Below, piece after piece: positions 60,478 to 64,000 of a DNA stretch of 64,000 nt. A model generated the notes under the pieces. The model saw only the letters and a program-made list of their open reading frames with translations. It did not search any database and had not been told where the DNA came from. Position numbers and translations under genes: made by a program. This DNA is from GCA-2728135 sp002728135 (GTDB lineage: Bacteria > Pseudomonadota > Alphaproteobacteria > UBA828), in contig CAXEND010000008.1 in the NCBI GenBank assembly GCA_963997635.1, forward strand, positions 36,486 through 100,485. The letters run 5' to 3'. The number at the start of each line of letters is the position of its first letter. Within the stretch, counting starts at the first letter, position 1.

Positions 60478-61364
60478 TGACTAGAAAGCCCCATTTTAAA
60501 AGAGTGGCACTTATTGGTATCGGACTTATAAACTCTTCACTGGCACGCCTTATTCAACGTGATAAGTTGGCAGACTCGGTCATTTCTTTTTCAAGAAAAG
60601 ATGAAACATTGGATGAGGCACGTTCTTTAAATCTTTCTCATGAATATACAAATGACCTTAGAGTAGCAGTGCATAATGCTGATCTAATAATATTAGGAAT
60701 TCCAGTTGGTGCAATTTCCTCGGTTGCTAAAGTAATTGGCCCAGCTCTAAAAAAAGGTGCCATTGTTACTGATGTTGGCTCAGTCAAGCGTAGTGTAATT
60801 GAAGATGTGAGCCCATATATGCCAGAAGGAGTCCATCTTGTTCCAGGACATCCAGTTGCAGGTACGGAGCATTCTGGTCCTTCAGCTGGCTTCCCGGGAC
60901 TTTTTGAAGGTCGCTGGTGTATTTTAACCCCTGAAAAAGACACAGATAATGTTGCGATAGAGATTATTCACGATTTTTGGATTCATGCTGGAATGCAGGT
61001 TGATATTATGGATGCAAATCATCACGATCAGGTTCTTGCTATTACCTCACATTTACCTCATTTAATCGCTTATAACATAGTTGGAACAGCATATGATTTG
61101 GAGGCTGTTACAGAAAGAGAAGTAATTAAATATGCAGCTGGAGGCTTTCGTGATTTTACTAGAATTGCAGCTTCAGACCCTACCATGTGGAGAGATGTTT
61201 TTCTTAGCAATCGTGAGGCAGTATTAGAGATGTTAGGTCGTTTTACTGAGGACTTAGCGTCTTTACAGAGAGCTATTAGATGGGGTGATGGTGACACACT
61301 CGAGGAGCTATTTATTAAAACGCGTGAAATCAGACGCAGTTTAATTGATGCAAAGCAAGTTTAG
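60477..61364 (+). CDS. tyrA: Prephenate / arogenate dehydrogenase
   Basis: A 295-residue NAD(P)-dependent dehydrogenase of tyrosine synthesis. The Rossmann loop reads GIGLINSS (14-21), so the third glycine of the usual GxGxxG is Asn19. Active-site features: DVGSVKRSVIED, PGHPVAGTEHSGP with the conserved histidines, and AITSHLPHLIAY. There is no fused chorismate mutase or ACT domain. Translationally coupled to hisC. Confidence 0.92.
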   Translation: MTRKPHFKRVALIGIGLINSSLARLIQRDKLADSVISFSRKDETLDEARSLNLSHEYTNDLRVAVHNADLIILGIPVGAISSVAKVIGPALKKGAIVTDVGSVKRSVIEDVSPYMPEGVHLVPGHPVAGTEHSGPSAGFPGLFEGRWCILTPEKDTDNVAIEIIHDFWIHAGMQVDIMDANHHDQVLAITSHLPHLIAYNIVGTAYDLEAVTEREVIKYAAGGFRDFTRIAASDPTMWRDVFLSNREAVLEMLGRFTEDLASLQRAIRWGDGDTLEELFIKTREIRRSLIDAKQV

Positions 61365-61409
61365 AAATAGTCTCTTAAACTAAAAATTATAGCTAATATT
61401 TATAATTGC

Positions 61410-62447
61410 CTAGAATTTAATTGGTTTTACTTTTCCAAGTTCCATGGGTCCAATAGACAAAAGCCCATCTTGAATAGTAAGCGGGACATTTTCTAGCACT
61501 CTTGGTCCTCCATCCTCTCTCTCTTCTGCAAGCATATTGAAGGCTACTTTTGCTAAGAAAGCATCGCCAAAAGGGATGGCATTGCTCATAATAAGTGAAT
61601 CAATCATATCAGAATACCCAGCAACATTACTCGTTAACGCAGCTAGTGGACGCATTTCATTATCTATGGCAAGTGTACCATTTGCATCTATTTCAAGAGG
61701 TCCCCAGCGACCCTTAAGTGTCTCCAACTCAATTATGCCACCGGAATCTCTCCAATTTATAATTTTATCTTTAATTTTATCACCAGAGATGGGGCCAAAT
61801 AAATCAGCAGAGAATTGAAAATATTCAACATATTTTCCCATCTCAGCCCCAAAGTCATCTGGAATTCCAATTTTATTTATATTGAGATGTAATTTTATCG
61901 TTTCAGTATTTAAACTAGAAAATTGGCCAATTCCGCTTAAATCAATTTGTGCATAAAGCTCATTGATTGAGGCAGGTTCTCTAGTAAATGGACTTTTGAA
62001 GTTTAATTGTGAAAGTTTAATATCAACGATATTAACTTTGTTGTTTTTCAGAGAAATTTTGATATTTCCTGAGTTGATTCCTGTATTATATAAATTTGTT
62101 ATTCCATTTTTTTGATGTTCTATAGATGTTATATTATCAGGGGCTATTGAGATATGAGTGTAGTCCCATGGTTTCATTGAAAAAACCAATTTTCTACTCT
62201 CTATTTTTAAGCCTGAATTAGGAATTCTTATTTTTGGACTCTGAAAGAGTGTTTCAAACCTAAAAGGAAAACCGGTTATTGACATCTTATCAAAGCTTAA
62301 AGCTCTACCTTTGAGAGATTGATTTTTTTGTTCTTTTATAATTTCCTTTTCGATTTGATCTGCGGCTATGTACCAATAACTAGTATAACCAAACAAAAAA
62401 ATAGAAATTATTACGCTTATTGCAGAAAAAGCGGATAACAAGTTCAT
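61410..62447 (-). CDS. DUF2125 family membrane-anchored protein
   Basis: A 345-residue protein with one N-terminal hydrophobic helix (about 4-24) acting as uncleaved signal or anchor, then a soluble beta-rich domain. SITGFPFRFETLF (56-68) and the C-terminal LTIQDGLLSIGPMELGKV are typical of DUF2125, an alphaproteobacterial envelope family with AsmA-like character and unknown role. Convergent with tyrA (45 bp). Upstream is a 151-bp region shared with the divergent ChaC-like gene. Confidence 0.8.
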   Translation of the reverse strand: MNLLSAFSAISVIISIFLFGYTSYWYIAADQIEKEIIKEQKNQSLKGRALSFDKMSITGFPFRFETLFQSPKIRIPNSGLKIESRKLVFSMKPWDYTHISIAPDNITSIEHQKNGITNLYNTGINSGNIKISLKNNKVNIVDIKLSQLNFKSPFTREPASINELYAQIDLSGIGQFSSLNTETIKLHLNINKIGIPDDFGAEMGKYVEYFQFSADLFGPISGDKIKDKIINWRDSGGIIELETLKGRWGPLEIDANGTLAIDNEMRPLAALTSNVAGYSDMIDSLIMSNAIPFGDAFLAKVAFNMLAEEREDGGPRVLENVPLTIQDGLLSIGPMELGKVKPIKF

Positions 62448-62598
62448 AAAAATGATCTCCTGAGTTTCAACTACTCGATAGCTATATTATAGGTGAAGCT
62501 AACTCTCGTTCAGCTTTCCTACAAGTACTGATTATAGATCTATTTTTATTAAGAAATTAATTATTCCAGAAAAAATAAATTTATGCTAAGCGATCTGG

Positions 62599-63153
62599 AT
62601 GGATTTTAAACAAAAAGATATTTGGGTGTTTGCTTACGGCTCTCTTTTATGGAACCCTGGTTTTTCATATGTTGATTCTAACGCCGCACTTTTACGAGGA
62701 TATCATCGATCATTATGTATATATTCACACCGCTATCGTGGAACGCCTAATCTACCGGGTTTAGTAGTTGGCTTAGATAATGGTGGATCATGCAGGGGTG
62801 TCGCCTATAAGGTGCCTGCTGCATCAGCAAGCCAAGTTTTAAGATCGATCGATAGAAGAGAAATATTATATAATGTATATACTAGAAAAAATCTTAGGGT
62901 AAAGCTTTATGAAAAAGGAACAATTGGTCGTTCTGTAATGGCGTTCACATATGTTGCTAATCGAAAAGATCCTCAATATGCATCTAAAATCAACATCGAG
63001 GAAAAAATAAAACTAATCAAACAAGGAAAAGGGTCTATGGGTTCTTCGATTGATTATGTTAAAAAAACAGTTCAATTTCTTGATCATATAGGATTACCAG
63101 ATACTAATTTGGAGGTATTCCTTAGTTTATTATTATCAAATGAAAGAAAATAA
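62599..63153 (+). CDS. ChaC-like gamma-glutamylcyclotransferase
   Basis: A 184-residue protein with the diagnostic WVFAYGSLLWNPGF near residue 10 and GVAYKVPAASASQVL. ChaC enzymes split glutathione (or another gamma-glutamyl compound) into 5-oxoproline and a dipeptide. The catalytic glutamate expected in the middle of the chain is probably in the DRREILYNVY region. Ends 1 bp before the convergent plsC stop. Confidence 0.85.
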   Translation: MDFKQKDIWVFAYGSLLWNPGFSYVDSNAALLRGYHRSLCIYSHRYRGTPNLPGLVVGLDNGGSCRGVAYKVPAASASQVLRSIDRREILYNVYTRKNLRVKLYEKGTIGRSVMAFTYVANRKDPQYASKINIEEKIKLIKQGKGSMGSSIDYVKKTVQFLDHIGLPDTNLEVFLSLLLSNERK

Positions 63154-63154
63154 T

Positions 63155-63898
63155 TCATATTGGTTTCTGAAGAAGTTTATCTGAGGCATTTTCCATGCAA
63201 TTTTGTAATCTTTTTAAGGCTTCATCTTTTTGAATACCTGGAGGAATATGGGGTAGAAACTCTATAGTTATTGTTCCCGGATATTTTCTAAAAGACCTTG
63301 GTGGCCAACACAGCCCTGAGTTAAGAACTACGGGAACAATAGGAACTTTGCATTCAGAATAGATTCCTAACACGCCCGTTCTATATGGACCCTTCTCTCC
63401 TGGCATTAATCTAGTTCCTTCAGGAAAAATAACTAAAGGGCGGCCTTTTTTAAAGGCTTTCTTTGCTTTTCTAATTAATGATCGTAAAGTTCTTACGTGC
63501 CCTTGTCTGTCAACAAAGATCATGCCCATTCTTTGTGCAAATAGTCCATAACCTGGGATATAAAGTAATTCTTTTTTCATTACATAAACAGGATCTTTAA
63601 GTAGGTATAAAAATACATTTGTTTCCCACTCTGACTGATGTTTTGAGGCTACTATGGCGGCCCCTTGGGGGATGAATTCCTTACCTTTTATTTCAACTCT
63701 AATATTTGAGATTATAAGTAATATAAATGAGTTGCCATGAGCCCATGTAGTTACAAAAAATTTGAATCCTTTGCGTGGTAGGATAAACGCCGCTGGTAAC
63801 ATTATGAGCCCAATCGTAATCGCCCATATATAGAAGAAAAATGAACAAAGAATAGAGCGAGCAAAATTGAGAGTTGTATTTTTTTGATTAAAATACAT
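63155..63898 (-). CDS. plsC: 1-acyl-glycerol-3-phosphate acyltransferase (PlsC family)
   Basis: A 247-residue membrane acyltransferase that adds the second acyl chain to lysophosphatidate. N-terminal hydrophobic segment (about 15-40). Motif I is KHQSEWE, in which His87 is followed by Glu92 where HX4D enzymes have Asp. Motif III is FPEGTR. Phosphatidic acid synthesis is the likely role. It starts 1 bp after the stop of the next gene (TGATATG). Confidence 0.88.
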   Translation of the reverse strand: MYFNQKNTTLNFARSILCSFFFYIWAITIGLIMLPAAFILPRKGFKFFVTTWAHGNSFILLIISNIRVEIKGKEFIPQGAAIVASKHQSEWETNVFLYLLKDPVYVMKKELLYIPGYGLFAQRMGMIFVDRQGHVRTLRSLIRKAKKAFKKGRPLVIFPEGTRLMPGEKGPYRTGVLGIYSECKVPIVPVVLNSGLCWPPRSFRKYPGTITIEFLPHIPPGIQKDEALKRLQNCMENASDKLLQKPI

Positions 63899-63899
63899 A

Positions 63900-64000
63900 T
63901 CAAATTGCTTTCAGAAGGATTAGTATAGATTTAGCATATTCAGAGGTAATTAAACGTGCTGTGCCATGATGAAACCACCATCCATTGACCTTTACATGCT
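63900..64000 (-). CDS. YdcF/DUF218-type protein, C-terminal end (cut by window edge)
   Basis: The last 32 codons of a leftward gene, ending with TGA at 63902-63900. The visible end includes NGWWFHHGTARLITSEYAK, which resembles the WW...GT.RLL..EY.K close of alphaproteobacterial YdcF/SanA-like envelope proteins, often found upstream of plsC-like genes. Its start lies beyond the window. Function unknown; the call rests on a short segment. Confidence 0.5.
   Translation of the reverse strand, partial: HVKVNGWWFHHGTARLITSEYAKSILILLKAI

Noticed and set aside
1..64000. CRISPR arrays, insertion sequences, prophage or integrase genes
   Set aside because: No spaced direct repeats, transposase or phage-like genes were seen; gene order is ordinary chromosomal and coding density is uniform.

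Overview
The window is AT-rich, densely coded chromosomal DNA from an alphaproteobacterium, probably a free-living, aerobic, low-GC (marine-type) member near the Rhodospirillales. Reasons: an Irr-type Fur regulator beside a perfect Irr box; the order mutM / ubiE-ubiB-coaBC-dut and rpsT-dnaA-dnaN-recF-gyrB; metX-metW next to chorismate mutase-hisC-tyrA; a RegB/RegA redox two-component pair; a DUF2125 gene; and a largely aerobic-type cobalamin cluster. I see no insertion sequences, prophage, CRISPR array, tRNA or rRNA.

Layout. 1-3.8 kb: tail of a nitronate-monooxygenase-like gene, then irr, rubrerythrin, a two-[4Fe-4S] CCG-domain protein and a DUF3501 protein; an Irr box and a good promoter precede rubrerythrin. 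3.8-9.6 kb: SH3 protein, 2-hydroxyacid dehydrogenase, then leftward dut, an Rrf2 regulator, cysK and moeB, with coaBC. 9.7-13.8 kb: ubiE-ubiB leftward, mutM (missing one zinc cysteine) and an enoyl-CoA hydratase rightward. 13.9-21.6 kb: replication block rpsT, rhodanese, dnaA, dnaN, recF, gyrB. The 554-bp rpsT-rhodanese gap holds an exact tandem duplication of 109 bp that can fold as a rod-like RNA.

21.6-44.1 kb: nearly the whole cobalamin pathway: cobB, cobA, cbiD, cobK, cobM, a CbiG-CobJ fusion, cobI, cobL, cobH, cbiX, cbiB, cobQ, cobO, cobN, cobW, cobP, a cobC-like phosphatase, cobS/cobV and cobT, interrupted by one Sco copper chaperone gene. It mixes aerobic hallmarks (CobN, CobW, CobO) with anaerobic-type parts (CbiD, CbiG, CbiX). 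No CobG/CobZ, CobF, chelatase CobS/CobT subunits or BluB are in the window. A cobalamin riboswitch lies in front of cobP, so the last leftward block (cobP-cobW-cobN-cobO-cobQ) is probably B12-repressed.

44.1-64 kb: an ABC-2 exporter, RegB/RegA, a surface-sugar cluster (gmhA, gmhB, fcl, gmd), a gamma-glutamyltransferase, a ketopantoate-reductase-like protein, an AMP-forming acyl-CoA ligase, an acetoacetyl-CoA reductase, metW-metX, chorismate mutase-hisC-tyrA, DUF2125, a ChaC-like cyclotransferase, plsC and the end of a YdcF-like gene. Many genes are coupled by 1-4 bp overlaps, consistent with a streamlined genome. All calls rest on reading the sequence; no database search was run.
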